From: UBA5239 sp040394635
Lineage (GTDB): Bacteria; Verrucomicrobiota; Lentisphaeria; Victivallales; Victivallaceae
Length of the DNA stretch: 64,000 nt
NCBI GenBank assembly: GCA_040394635.1
Contig: JBEBRW010000022.1
Span: forward strand, 10,905-74,904
Direction: 5' to 3'
Position 1 is the stretch's first letter, and each line of letters begins with the position of its first letter. Made by a program: the position numbers and the translations under genes. Of the stretch, positions 16,233 to 25,773 are shown in pieces. Below the pieces are notes generated by a model that saw nothing but the letters and a program-made list of their open reading frames with translations, searched no databases and was not told the origin of the DNA.

Positions 16233-16982
16233 ATGAGAAAATATTTTACACTGATAGAGCTTCTGGTCGTGATCGCAATTATAGCCATATTGGCGGCGAT
16301 GCTGCTGCCGGCTCTGAGCAAGGCCCGGGAACGGGCACAAATAACCTTGTGCATAAACAATCTGAAACAAGTCGGTCTTTACACCGGGATGTATGTAAAT
16401 GACAATAATTCCATGCTGCCGGATGGCGCGGGACAGGCCAATTGCGCCGGATTTTACAATTATATCATCCGGACCGACCACTGGGTGGGGCTGGGCAAAA
16501 CAATCATGCATAATTATAATGTTCCGGTCAACGGCGCCGATAACGCCTCGCGCAATTATCCCAAGCCCAAGGTTTTTTATTGCCCGAGCATGGAAAACAA
16601 AGTTACCCTGACCTATAACTGGGGGCATTCCGATCACGTTTACAGTACTTATTGCTATGTGGACCCGTATCAGGCCAAGCTGCAATATGATTATAATAAA
16701 CTGGTACAGAACGGTGCGCCTTCCAAAGCCATACAGGACAGGATCAAAAATTCCGGCAGAATCGATGATGTGATCGCGGTTAACTCGGTATTGGCACTCG
16801 ATCATATCTATCACAGCATCGACTCTTCCCTGAGGGTGCATAACGGCAAGGTAAACCTGTTATACGGCAATGGAGCGGTGATGAGCGCGAATTTTACCCG
16901 CCAAACACCGGTATTGGGTGCTCTTGACCATATGGTGGCGGCGATTTATGGACGCTGGTCCGGTTTCAATCCGGAACTCTAA
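16233..16982 (+). CDS. Pseudopilin-like protein, prepilin-type N-terminal domain (cassette 3)
   Basis: 249 residues. A very short leader (MRKY) precedes FTLIELLVVIAIIAILAAML and ALSKARERAQITLCINNLKQVGLYTGMYVNDN. The body contains YNWGHSDHVYSTYCYV and ends with LRVHNGKVNLLYGNGAVMS, the family's C-terminal H-G...N...G pattern in degenerate form. GAAGGAG precedes the ATG, inside the end of the LacI gene, so translation is coupled. 22 bases separate it from the beta-helix protein. Probably a prepilin-peptidase substrate anchored in the inner membrane. Confidence 0.88.
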   Translation: MRKYFTLIELLVVIAIIAILAAMLLPALSKARERAQITLCINNLKQVGLYTGMYVNDNNSMLPDGAGQANCAGFYNYIIRTDHWVGLGKTIMHNYNVPVNGADNASRNYPKPKVFYCPSMENKVTLTYNWGHSDHVYSTYCYVDPYQAKLQYDYNKLVQNGAPSKAIQDRIKNSGRIDDVIAVNSVLALDHIYHSIDSSLRVHNGKVNLLYGNGAVMSANFTRQTPVLGALDHMVAAIYGRWSGFNPEL

Positions 16983-17004
16983 TAAATATAATAAAGGAAA
17001 CAAA

Positions 17005-18876
17005 ATGAAAAAAGCAGTATTGATATTGGCGTTTTGCCTGTGCGGAGCCGTCTGGGCGGACGAGGCAGTGGCGAGCAAGTGGGGGTTTGACAAGGAAAAC
17101 GCCACGGCGTGCCTGCAGAAAGCGATTGACTCCGGTACGAAGAAGATTGTCGTCGACAACACCGGCAGCGACTGGATCGTGGACAAAATCAAGTTGCGTT
17201 CCGATCTGGAACTGGTCTTCGCCGACGGCGTAGTGGTTCGGGCGCTGCCGGGCGCGTTCAAAGGGCAGAACGACAGTCTGTTTGAAGCCCTGGACAGTCA
17301 GAATCTGATTCTTCGCGGGGAGGGGACGGCGCGGCTGGTCATGAACAAAAAAGATTATCAGAATCCCGCCGAATACAAGTGGTCCGAGTGGCGGCACATG
17401 ATCAGCATTCGCGGCTGCGAAAACGTCACGATCGCCAACCTGACACTGGAGACGAGCGGCGGCGACGGTATCTACATCAGCACTACCGCCAAAATGCCCG
17501 GCTGCCGCAACGTGACCATCGACAGTGTCACCGCTACCGGTCACCACCGGCAGGGTATCAGTGTGATCAGCGCGGATAAGCTGCTGATCAAGAACAGCAA
17601 ATTCAACGGAACTTCCGGCACGGCCCCGGCCGCCGGGCTCGATTTCGAGCCGAACAAAGCCAACGAATGGCTCTCCGACTGCGTGATCGAAAACTGTGAG
17701 TTCAACGACAACGCGGGGGCCGGCACGATGCTGCACCTGAGCCCCCTGACCGCGAAGTCCAAACCGATATCCGTGGTGTTCCGCAATTGCACCATGTCCG
17801 GCAATGGCACTAATTTCCTGATCAATGCCTCACATACAACACCGGTCACAGGTACGCTCCTGCTCGAAAACTGCCGGATGGCGAATGCCCGGCATACCGA
17901 GATGGTTCTGAATGAACAGCAGGAAAACGGTCTGGAAATCACCGTCAAGGACTGCGAACTGGACAGTCGTAAATCGAATTCGCAGGGGATCATTATCAGC
18001 AGCAAACAGATTGCCGACGTGTCCGGCATCCGGTTCGAAAACGCCCGGATCATGCGCGGCAAACCGGCTCCCGTCACCTTCCTGAGCCTCTCCGGCAGCG
18101 GGTTGCTGGACGTGACCGGCGATATCACGGTCGGGGATAAACCGTTTGACCTGCCGGGCTTCGTGGCGGCGAACAAGCCGAATATGGAGTTGAAACAGTT
18201 TGCCGTCGGGCTGGTGGACCTGAAGGCACTGAAACCGGTTGGCAGCGAGTCGAAAAACGGTTTGCCGAATGCGCGTTTCCGGGGCAGTTTCAAACTGCTG
18301 CAGTATGTGGAAGCGGGCAAGGAATTGCCGATGACGTTCACCGCGAAGCAGGTCGGCAAGTCGCCGCTGAATATCAAGGTCGCCGTCAAGGACTCCAACG
18401 GCACGCCGATTGACAATTTTACGATCAAGGAATCACCGTATGCCTATACGGCCAAGCCGAATAACAACGATGTCTGGACGTTCGAGATCAATGCCGGACC
18501 CCACACGGCAAGTATTGATTACGGCGCGCCGGGGCAGGCGATCCTGGCCGACACCCGCACGGGTATGTTCGGCGGGGCGAATCATAAATTCTACTTCATG
18601 GTACCGGCGGGGGTTACCGATATCTCCATCGAAGTCGCGCCGGACCTCGGCGAACCGGTCAGTTCGGCGCTGGTCGGGCCCGATGGCAAAGCGGTGCTTT
18701 CCTTCAACCGCAGCGACGCCGTCAAGCACCTGAAATACACCCGGCCGGATGCCTCGAAAGACGAGATCTGGTGCCTGTCGTTCCCCTATGCCCGCGAGGA
18801 TTTCCGCTTCCGCTTGGGCGCTCCGCTGCCGCCGCTGGTTTCGACGGCCCCGGAGAACCTCCTCATCGCCCGGTGA
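17005..18876 (+). CDS. Secreted right-handed beta-helix (pectate-lyase-like) protein
   Basis: 623 residues with signal peptide MKKAVLILAFCLCGAVWA. Residues ~30-400 form a parallel beta-helix with repeated short strands: LRSDLELVFADGVVVRA, NLILRGEGTARLVM, CENVTIANLTLETSGGDGIYIS, CRNVTIDSVTATGHHRQGISVIS, LLIKNSKFNGTSG. This is the fold of GH28 polygalacturonases, alginate epimerases and GH110-like enzymes; the SGGDGIYIS segment has acidic residues that could be catalytic. The C-terminal ~200 residues are beta-sandwich-like. Start chosen at ATG 17005 after AAAGGAAA. Its last 14 bases overlap the convergent gene tail to tail. Confidence 0.8.
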   Translation: MKKAVLILAFCLCGAVWADEAVASKWGFDKENATACLQKAIDSGTKKIVVDNTGSDWIVDKIKLRSDLELVFADGVVVRALPGAFKGQNDSLFEALDSQNLILRGEGTARLVMNKKDYQNPAEYKWSEWRHMISIRGCENVTIANLTLETSGGDGIYISTTAKMPGCRNVTIDSVTATGHHRQGISVISADKLLIKNSKFNGTSGTAPAAGLDFEPNKANEWLSDCVIENCEFNDNAGAGTMLHLSPLTAKSKPISVVFRNCTMSGNGTNFLINASHTTPVTGTLLLENCRMANARHTEMVLNEQQENGLEITVKDCELDSRKSNSQGIIISSKQIADVSGIRFENARIMRGKPAPVTFLSLSGSGLLDVTGDITVGDKPFDLPGFVAANKPNMELKQFAVGLVDLKALKPVGSESKNGLPNARFRGSFKLLQYVEAGKELPMTFTAKQVGKSPLNIKVAVKDSNGTPIDNFTIKESPYAYTAKPNNNDVWTFEINAGPHTASIDYGAPGQAILADTRTGMFGGANHKFYFMVPAGVTDISIEVAPDLGEPVSSALVGPDGKAVLSFNRSDAVKHLKYTRPDASKDEIWCLSFPYAREDFRFRLGAPLPPLVSTAPENLLIAR

Positions 18877-21800
18877 GCGTGTAGTTGACGGAGGCGCTCC
18901 AACTTTGGCCCTGGGCGAGTTCAATGGGTTTGTACATCCATTCCCAGGTCGCCAGAGTGGGAGAGGTCCAGTGATAATAGTTCATCAGTTTGGCAAAATC
19001 GTTGGTCACTTTGAGCTCAAGATTGCTAAGCTGAACCGCGGAGGCGGCGCCCGATAAAGTATCGCGCTCGATATTGTCGGGGAAGCCGGGATGGATTCCC
19101 TTTTCCACGGTGTAAATATGTTCGCCGGGCGAGGGATCGATCGCGGTCAGTTTGCCGCCGCGCTCGTTCAGGTAGACCGGATTGCCCGGCAGGACATTTT
19201 TGACCCACAGGGCGATCCGGCATTTCGTCGGGCTGTTATTGCTCAGGCGGTAGTCAACCGCGAAGCCGGGGACGGTGGCTTTGACCGTAATTGTTTTCTG
19301 CAGGGTCAGGGGCAAGGTGGCAGCGGTCTTTTTCAGGACGACTTTCAGCTCATCCCCTTGAATGATGGCGCTTTCAACTTCTGAACTTTTGCTGAAGAGT
19401 TCACGCGCTTCCGCAGGCAGCCAGATTCGCTCCTCCGAGAATAATACTCCGGTACTGGCCGCGATCGTTTTGCCATTCGTCCGCCATTCGGAAATGGCGC
19501 CGCCGGTGGAGTAATCGACGCGCAGCATCTGGCCGGGAGAATACAATTCCAGCTCCGGGGCGCCGTCGTTGTCGGCGTCGGTGATTTTGATTTCCAGCTT
19601 GTCGGATTTGACAGGCTTGACCATGGCGGAATTGCCGAAATTATTTTTTGTCCGTTGAAATTTCTGCTCGACCGCCGACTGATCCGTTTCCACTGGCAGG
19701 GCTTCATCGCCCGAGGCCGCCGGGCGGATCAGCAGGAACCGGACGTCGTGGGGCCTGACCTCTGCGAGGACGCCTTTTTTCAGCTCGGCGGCGTTCCAGG
19801 TCGTCCGGCCGGGAGCGGGTACGAGCAACTTGTTGCGGATGGGGTCCAGTACGGTGTATTCGCCGTTGCCCAGCTCGGCGGTCACATCCACAAACATGGT
19901 TTCCGCCGGGTGGTAATTGAAGAGACTGACCAGACGCTCAGCGTCGAGCTGGATGGCGGAAAAAGCGAAATAATTGCTCCAGATCGGAAAACGGAGAGTC
20001 TTGGTGGTTCCGTTTGACTGGATGACGCTTTCGCGGTAGTGGCGTGCGTTGGCGGCCACGCCGGGGGCGTCGGTTTTGGCGTTCTTGAAGAAACGCTGCA
20101 GGATGGTCACTTCGCCGGTGCCCCGGTGAAAGGCCTGCAGGAACTTGCCGTCGAGGTGAATCCCGGGGTAAATGGCAAAGCCGTTGCAGCCGTTGACCGC
20201 CGAGGCCAGCATCATCATCCGGACCTGCGCGGGGGTCATGACCTCGCTCGCCACCAGATAATCCAGTCCGCTGATGGCGCAGATGGGCAAATAGGGCTTC
20301 TGCAGGTGGCGGCCGTTGATCTTCATCATGTCAAACGCGCGCTTGTCGACGGTATGGTAATAGCTGCTCAGGTGCTGATCGATGTATTGTTCGTTGAGCT
20401 CGGGGTCTTTGGCGACATGGGCATAGGCGCTCCGGTAGCCGGGATTGGTGAAATCAACGATGTAATCGTAATCCACCACCACGGCGCCGGGGACGGTGGC
20501 ACGGATGACTTCCGCATAGTGTTTCACCTGCAGCGAGGTGTTTTCGCAGCGGAACTGTACCCATTCATTGCTGTATTTTTCCTTGATCTGCTTGACGTCC
20601 GGGACGGTATCCAGCTTCAGGCGCTGGGCGAATTTCGCGCGGCTTCGCTCACAGAAACACCACTGCATGGTGCCGAAGGGTTCGAGGTCCAGTGCGACCC
20701 ATTCGCCGCTTTTCAGTCCGCGCGCCTTCAGGCTCTTGCTGAAGGATTCGTTGAAGAGCCGGATGTATTCCGGATCGTCGACCACGAAATCGGGACAGAA
20801 CAGCTCCTTGTTCAACTGGCCGTTGTCGCGGACGACATACTCGATGCGGTCGCCCAGTGCCTTGAGCATGTCCGGGGTGTTGTACTTAACATACAGGTAT
20901 TCGATCAGCGAATAATTGAAATTCCAGCCACGGCTTTCCATGATCTCTTTCAGACGGTTGCTGCGGGCGGTACCGCCGGTGACGGCGTGGAACTTGAAGC
21001 CGGCGCGTTCCAGCACGGAGAGCGACTTCTCGAACCACTCGTCGCTCGGAATCTGGTAGTCCATGGCTTCCCAGCGGATCAGGTGGAAATTCTCCGGGAG
21101 CTGTTGTTCGGGCAGGGGCGGCAGGAAGTTCAGGTCAAAGGATTTTTCGCGGTTCTTGCGGCCGTCGTTTTCCAAATGCCAGAAGACCTTGCCAGCCGCC
21201 CCTGCGCCGTCGCGCGGCATCAGCAGCATAGCGATTTTTCGCTCATAGGAGTAGGACGGCGTGAGAATGGCAAAGGCTCTGGGAGTGAAGCGGTAACGGA
21301 CATACTCGCCTTCGGGGCGCTTGATGTTTTCGGTGGTGAACTTCTCCTCGCCGTACCAGCCGGCGTGCGTGGGGTAGGCCTCCACCATTTGTACCTGTGC
21401 CGGGAAATCGACGATCAGGGCCGCGTTCTTCAATTCCTTGATTCTTCCCTGGAAATGGAACGCCAGCGGGATGGGGGCGTCGACGAAAGTGTTGAACTCA
21501 AGGCTGCCCTTGTTCCAGTCCGCGTTCCACTCCACCGGGAGACAGCGCGCTTCGAGCGGCAGCGGTTGTTCTTCAACCTTTTTGCCGGTTTCTTTGAGGC
21601 TGACTGCATCGAACTGCACCATGCCGGTGCCGCCGGAGAAACACGAGAAGCGGAGGCTCGCGGCATTCGGCGGGGTGATGAATTCGAACTTCAGGGGCTG
21701 CCAGTTCGTGCCGGTGACGCTGTCCGAATAGAGCTCTGCGGCCTTCTGACCGGTGGCATCCAGTACGATCACCGAAAACATGGCTTTGCCGTCAGCCGCG

Positions 21801-22606
21801 GTTTTGACCATGGCCGAAGCCTCGTAACTGCAGGAGGGCTTGATCTTCTCCAGCAGTGCCGCCTCGACCCCGAACTTCTGCGAACCGCTCTGCCATTGCA
21901 GCACGAGCGAGCCCGGCGTCTTGCAGCCTTCCGGGTTCCAGCTTGCCGTGCCGATCGCTTCCAGCGCGTCTATGGAATTGTGAACCCAGCCGGCGGGGAG
22001 GCCGGTGTCCGCCAGCGCGGGACCGGTCAACTCGCCGTTCCGGAGCAGGTTTTTGTACTCCACGGTGCTTTGTTCGTCATCGAAACTGAACGAAGCATCG
22101 TCGACCCACATCAACCCTTTGCCGCTGGTGCGGATGGAGAAGGTGACCTGACTCGCGCCTGCCTTCAGGGTCATCTTCTTCTGAAATGTTTTCCAGCCGA
22201 AGCTGCCGGCCCAGAACGCGGCCTGTTCCCATTGTTTTTGCGGCTGTTCCTTGGTCCCGGCGATAATCACCAGCATCCCCTGGGCCAGATTGTCGGTGTT
22301 TACCCGGACGCTGACGGTGATCGGGCGGTCCGCCACGGTCGGAGCGGGCAGCGTGATGGTGTGGGTCAGGGCCATCCAGCCCTTTGGCGAGGTCTGCTGC
22401 ATACGGACGGAGTATTTGCCGTCGGAGGCGTTCAGGTTGTCGGAAACGGCCGTCCCCTCCGCGCCATTGCGTCCGAAGCCCCACTGCAGCGGTAGTTTTT
22501 GCACATTGTCAACCTGCTCGAACCCCGGGTTCGGCAAGATGTTTTCTCCGGCCAATGCCAGCTGGGAAATGGACAAGAGCAATACGGCAATCAGTAATTT
22601 CTTCAT
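18863..22606 (-). CDS. Large secreted glycosidase-like protein with two N-terminal carbohydrate-binding-like domains
   Basis: 1247 residues. Signal peptide MKKLLIAVLLLSISQLALA, then two galactose-binding/CBM4-9-type domains: the first begins NILPNPGFEQ and ends GLMWVDDASFSF, the second begins NLLRNGELTG and ends GTGMVQFDAVSLKE. The middle (~500-850) resembles a TIM barrel (FHLIRWEAMDYQIPSDEWFEKS, GEWVALDLEPFGTMQW, CNGFAIYPGIHL) with candidate acidic residues in LDLEPFG. The C-terminal ~350 residues are beta-sandwich-like. Probably an extracellular polysaccharide-degrading enzyme; GH family not assigned. AAGGAC precedes the ATG. Third gene of the minus-strand LacI-pilin-enzyme operon. Confidence 0.72.
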   Translation of the reverse strand: MKKLLIAVLLLSISQLALAGENILPNPGFEQVDNVQKLPLQWGFGRNGAEGTAVSDNLNASDGKYSVRMQQTSPKGWMALTHTITLPAPTVADRPITVSVRVNTDNLAQGMLVIIAGTKEQPQKQWEQAAFWAGSFGWKTFQKKMTLKAGASQVTFSIRTSGKGLMWVDDASFSFDDEQSTVEYKNLLRNGELTGPALADTGLPAGWVHNSIDALEAIGTASWNPEGCKTPGSLVLQWQSGSQKFGVEAALLEKIKPSCSYEASAMVKTAADGKAMFSVIVLDATGQKAAELYSDSVTGTNWQPLKFEFITPPNAASLRFSCFSGGTGMVQFDAVSLKETGKKVEEQPLPLEARCLPVEWNADWNKGSLEFNTFVDAPIPLAFHFQGRIKELKNAALIVDFPAQVQMVEAYPTHAGWYGEEKFTTENIKRPEGEYVRYRFTPRAFAILTPSYSYERKIAMLLMPRDGAGAAGKVFWHLENDGRKNREKSFDLNFLPPLPEQQLPENFHLIRWEAMDYQIPSDEWFEKSLSVLERAGFKFHAVTGGTARSNRLKEIMESRGWNFNYSLIEYLYVKYNTPDMLKALGDRIEYVVRDNGQLNKELFCPDFVVDDPEYIRLFNESFSKSLKARGLKSGEWVALDLEPFGTMQWCFCERSRAKFAQRLKLDTVPDVKQIKEKYSNEWVQFRCENTSLQVKHYAEVIRATVPGAVVVDYDYIVDFTNPGYRSAYAHVAKDPELNEQYIDQHLSSYYHTVDKRAFDMMKINGRHLQKPYLPICAISGLDYLVASEVMTPAQVRMMMLASAVNGCNGFAIYPGIHLDGKFLQAFHRGTGEVTILQRFFKNAKTDAPGVAANARHYRESVIQSNGTTKTLRFPIWSNYFAFSAIQLDAERLVSLFNYHPAETMFVDVTAELGNGEYTVLDPIRNKLLVPAPGRTTWNAAELKKGVLAEVRPHDVRFLLIRPAASGDEALPVETDQSAVEQKFQRTKNNFGNSAMVKPVKSDKLEIKITDADNDGAPELELYSPGQMLRVDYSTGGAISEWRTNGKTIAASTGVLFSEERIWLPAEARELFSKSSEVESAIIQGDELKVVLKKTAATLPLTLQKTITVKATVPGFAVDYRLSNNSPTKCRIALWVKNVLPGNPVYLNERGGKLTAIDPSPGEHIYTVEKGIHPGFPDNIERDTLSGAASAVQLSNLELKVTNDFAKLMNYYHWTSPTLATWEWMYKPIELAQGQSWSASVNYTLTGR

Positions 22607-22622
22607 TATACGGTCCTTAATA

Positions 22623-23300
22623 TTAATAATATACGCTTAAGACGATTGCGCCTTTTTGACTCAAGGTGTGATACATCGGTACATCCAGTTTGCCGAGGCC
22701 GAGATCATTGCGACTTCGGGATTCGGCGTGCCCATCGAAAAATACGATATTGCAGCGGTCACCGTCGTGCCGTTGCCTCATGGCCTGGTTGCCGGTATCC
22801 TGATAGTTGTAAATGATATTCGACATGGACTCCGTTCCCTTGATGCCGCTGTCCGCGATATGGGCGGTGTTGGCGGGACTGAGCTTTCTCTGCTGGATGC
22901 TTTTCAGATTGAGGCAACCATTGTCATCGGTCAGGTTGCTGAACAGCATTCCATAGGTACAGGCATAATAGAACCCCCAGCTGTACATATTGTTTCCGGT
23001 GAAGGTGGGACAAAGCAGCATGTTCAGATTGGTGAGGTATCTCTCGCGTTCCAGTATCGCGCTCCAAGTTGGCCCCGAAGTAGTGGAGACGTAAACCGGC
23101 CCGAAACGGTTGTCCCAGTCATTGAAATACATTGAGGTGGTCAGCCCAAGTTGTTTGAGGTTGTTCACGCATTTGGTGCTTTTCGACTTGCTGCGCGCAG
23201 CGTTCAGGGCTGGGAGCAGCATGGCTGCGAGGATGGCTATGATCGCGATTACCACTAAGAGTTCTATAAGTGTGAAACGGTTTCGGACTATGGTTTTCAT
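22623..23300 (-). CDS. Pseudopilin-like protein, prepilin-type N-terminal domain (cassette 4)
   Basis: 225 residues: leader MKTIVRNR, prepilin signature FTLIELLVVIAIIAILAAML, then ALNAARSKSKSTKCVNNLKQLGLTTSMYF. The C-terminal part has the clearest family motif, RQRHDGDRCNIVFFDGHAESR. An AGGAG site lies inside the last codons of the upstream LacI gene, whose stop is only 2 bases before this ATG, so translation is coupled. The enzyme follows after 16 bases. Regulator, pilin and enzyme are all on one strand here, as in cassettes 3 and 5. Confidence 0.9.
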   Translation of the reverse strand: MKTIVRNRFTLIELLVVIAIIAILAAMLLPALNAARSKSKSTKCVNNLKQLGLTTSMYFNDWDNRFGPVYVSTTSGPTWSAILERERYLTNLNMLLCPTFTGNNMYSWGFYYACTYGMLFSNLTDDNGCLNLKSIQQRKLSPANTAHIADSGIKGTESMSNIIYNYQDTGNQAMRQRHDGDRCNIVFFDGHAESRSRNDLGLGKLDVPMYHTLSQKGAIVLSVYY

Positions 23301-23302
23301 GA

Positions 23303-24307
23303 TTATTTATCTCCTGTAAATGTTAGAGTTGGTTTCAGAATTTCGGAAGTCACCTCATTGTCGGCCAGCAGGTCCTGGAGCTTGTCCATGGCCAGTTCGC
23401 CGAGCCGGGTGAACGGCTGGATGATCCGCGGAGTGGGGATATAATCGCCGTCGCGCGGGCCGTGATCGTAGCCCACCAGGTGGAAATCCACGCCGGGGCG
23501 CAGGCCGCGCTCGAAGCACCGGGTCAGAACGTAGGTGGTGAAATCGTGCCCCGAGGCGCAGAAGATGCCGACCGGCTTCGGACATTCATCCAGCATCCGG
23601 TCGGTGGCCGCGAGGATTTCCCGGACGTTCAGCTGTTCTGTGGTAATACCAAAAAAACGCACCGGCATCCCGGTCGGCGCCAGATTTTCCTCGAAAGCCT
23701 GATGACGGATCAGGCCGGTCACCATGGTGATGGAGAGCGTGGCGTATGAATTGCACTTCAGCGCGGCCAGATGGCCCGCCGCCAGGCGGCCCCCCTCTGC
23801 ATCGTCGATGTCCAGCGTGATGGTTTTGGTCATGGGCCAGTTTAAAGTGTTCAGCGAGATAATCTTGCCGCCGTCGGCGATGTATTGCTCGAGGCGTTTC
23901 AGAATATCGCTGTAGCCGTCGTCCCAGAACGGCACATAGCTGATGATGGCGCTGTGACGGTAAGTAGCCATGGATTCGATAAATTTGAAGTAGACGTCGC
24001 GGTTCATGCCGAAATGGAACGTCAGCGGAATACCGCAGCGGTTGGCCCCGGCGGAGAGCCCCGTGATCAGTTCCAGCAGCAGTACGTCGCGCCATTCCGG
24101 CAGGAACACGCCGACCGTGGCTTTCTTGCCCTTGCGCAGGCAGGATGCCTGATAATCGGGGCGGTAGCCGAGTTCTTCGGCCACTTTGCGGATATGGTCG
24201 CGGCGTTCCTGGGAGATCCGCGTATAGGTTTTATTGTTGAGCACAGCCGAGACGGCGGTGGGGTATACCCCGGCGGCCCTGGCGATGTCCTTCAGCGTCA
24301 CTTTCAT
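23303..24307 (-). CDS. LacI-family transcriptional regulator (cassette 4)
   Basis: 334 residues from ATG 24307 (MKVTLKDIARAAGV); ATG 24316 is also possible but sits directly against the GAGG site. The helix-turn-helix continues YPTAVSAVLNNKTYTRISQERRDH and KVAEELGYRPDYQA. The sensor domain starts KKATVGVFLPEW and keeps IGRL-like second-lobe features (VGIFCASGHDFTTYVLTRC, DFHLVGYDH). First gene of the operon with pilin and glycosidase-like protein. Its promoter carries a perfect 20-bp palindrome whose core recurs upstream of the giant gene, so it may control both. Ligand unknown. Confidence 0.88.
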   Translation of the reverse strand: MKVTLKDIARAAGVYPTAVSAVLNNKTYTRISQERRDHIRKVAEELGYRPDYQASCLRKGKKATVGVFLPEWRDVLLLELITGLSAGANRCGIPLTFHFGMNRDVYFKFIESMATYRHSAIISYVPFWDDGYSDILKRLEQYIADGGKIISLNTLNWPMTKTITLDIDDAEGGRLAAGHLAALKCNSYATLSITMVTGLIRHQAFEENLAPTGMPVRFFGITTEQLNVREILAATDRMLDECPKPVGIFCASGHDFTTYVLTRCFERGLRPGVDFHLVGYDHGPRDGDYIPTPRIIQPFTRLGELAMDKLQDLLADNEVTSEILKPTLTFTGDK

Positions 24308-24331
24308 GGATGTCATGCCTCATTTTTTATA

Positions 24332-24383
24332 TGCAGTAATCGATTACTGCAATTATTATACATGAAGAACCTGCGCTTGTCAA
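24332..24383 (-). promoter_or_regulatory. Promoter and 20-bp palindromic operator of cassette 4
   Basis: On the minus strand TTGACA (24383-24378), 17 bases, TATAAT (24360-24355). TGCAGTAATCGATTACTGCA (24332-24351) is a perfect palindrome covering the expected start point. Its AATCGATT centre resembles known LacI/GalR-family operators. Confidence 0.85.
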
Positions 24384-24540
24384 TAGGCAGATCTTAAAAA
24401 TTTGCAAAAGGCCGTAGTTCCAGAGATTTTTCTTGTATTTGGTATCGCAATGAATATTCCATTTGAACTTAAAGTATAACAGATTATATATCAGAAGAAA
24501 AAATAAATTAACTTTTTGTTATAAAATTGAATGAAATCAG

Positions 24541-24570
24541 TTGACATTTAATGAAAAAGTATTATATTAT
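24541..24570 (+). promoter_or_regulatory. Promoter of the GntR gene of cassette 5
   Basis: TTGACA (24541-24546) is followed by TATATT at 24563-24568 (16-base spacer) or TATTAT at 24565-24570 (18-base). This rules out the TTG at 24541 as a start codon and makes ATG 24571 unlikely. A small palindrome AGTATACT (24592-24599) lies in the leader. The rest of the 230 bases to the left is AT-rich with no other feature. Confidence 0.65.
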
Positions 24571-24606
24571 ATGGTAAATAAAATCAAGGGAAGTATACTA
24601 TTATTT

Positions 24607-25680
24607 ATGGAAGTCGTGCTGAAATCAAAAGGCCGTAAGATCGGCAATATCACGGAGATTCTGCGGAATCAGATCGACAGTGGTGTGCTGCAGCCCGGCA
24701 CGAAAGTCATGTCGGCACGTGAATTGAGCGAGCACTTCCAGGTTTCGCTGGTAACCGCCCACAAGGCGCTGAAGCAGTTGACGGAGGAAAATCTGATTGT
24801 GCGCAATGAGCGCAGCGGCAGTTTCGTCAAGGGAGCCCTGCAGAATGATACGTATAAAATCGCCTTTATCGATAATATGGGGGTGTTTCGCCCCGAGGTC
24901 CAGTCGAGTTGCGGGGTTTACCGGGATACTTGCCTTCAGTTGCTTTGCGAAAACGGCTGTAGCGTTCGTTTCCTGGCTGAAACAGACATTGTGGAAGCAG
25001 TGCTTGGGCATGAATTTGACGGTGTAATTTGTTATTATAGTGGTTGGAGTCATGAAACCATGGCCCGGATGAAAGAAGAACAGGTACCGATAGTGCTCGG
25101 GCGTTATGACTATATTCTGAACACTCCGTTCCATCAGGTGCTGCCGGATATTCATGGCGCGGTGTTTGAAGTGTTCCGGCGCATTAAGCGGGAGCAGTTC
25201 GACGGCTTGATCTTGACGTATGAGAATCACGAAAACGGTCTGTACCGCCGTGATGTGGCGCTGGAGCTGGCGCGCCAGGCCGGCTTTGACGATTCGGATA
25301 TCGAGTTGGTCAGGGCCGCCCACCGTGAGGTGGAGATGAATTATCCGCTGTGGCAGGATATCAGCCGGCGCTGTCACCGGAAGTTTATTTATACCTGCGG
25401 CGACGTGATGGCGTCCGGATTGATCCGGGTTCTGCTGGAGTCGGGCGTCAAGCTCGGCACCGATACACAGCTTGCCAGCTGCGGTAATCTGGAGGAATGC
25501 GGTTATCAACCATTTGACGAGCCGACGATTACGGGGGCGGGAACCTGTTATAAGGAATACGGCCGGGCTGCCGTGCAGTTGCTTCTGCGTACATTGAAAT
25601 CTCCTGAAGATAACCGGATTTCTCAGATCATCCGGGTCCCGGCGGTATTCCGAAAACGGAAAACAGCATTCATTGATTAG
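24607..25680 (+). CDS. GntR-family regulator with LacI-type sugar-sensing domain
   Basis: About 357 residues from ATG 24607 (MEVVLKSKGRKIG). The winged helix reads ITEILRNQIDSGVLQPGTKVMSARELSEHFQVSLVTAHKAL-like residues, LTEENLIVRNERSGSFV. The remainder is a periplasmic-binding-protein sensor: YKIAFIDNMGVF, FDGVICYYSGW, KFIYTCGDVMASGLIRVL, AAVQLLLRTL. This is the AraR-like combination used to sense sugars. The start was chosen because the more upstream candidates lie within the promoter; a GGGAAG site is somewhat far at ~14 bases. The pilin and GH18 genes follow, so this is the cassette's regulator. Confidence 0.85.
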   Translation: MEVVLKSKGRKIGNITEILRNQIDSGVLQPGTKVMSARELSEHFQVSLVTAHKALKQLTEENLIVRNERSGSFVKGALQNDTYKIAFIDNMGVFRPEVQSSCGVYRDTCLQLLCENGCSVRFLAETDIVEAVLGHEFDGVICYYSGWSHETMARMKEEQVPIVLGRYDYILNTPFHQVLPDIHGAVFEVFRRIKREQFDGLILTYENHENGLYRRDVALELARQAGFDDSDIELVRAAHREVEMNYPLWQDISRRCHRKFIYTCGDVMASGLIRVLLESGVKLGTDTQLASCGNLEECGYQPFDEPTITGAGTCYKEYGRAAVQLLLRTLKSPEDNRISQIIRVPAVFRKRKTAFID

Positions 25681-25773
25681 ATCAAGCTTCACAAACCCAT
25701 AAAAGGAGTAAAAAATATGAAAAAAATAGCATTATTACACCAACAAGTCCCTGATTATCGCAAGGAGCAGAAA

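Noticed and set aside
20039..22495. Long plus-strand open frame (818 residues) opposite the glycosidase-like gene
   Set aside because: Antisense to a gene with signal peptide, recognisable domains and ribosome-binding site; the frame has no recognisable domain and reflects biased codon use.
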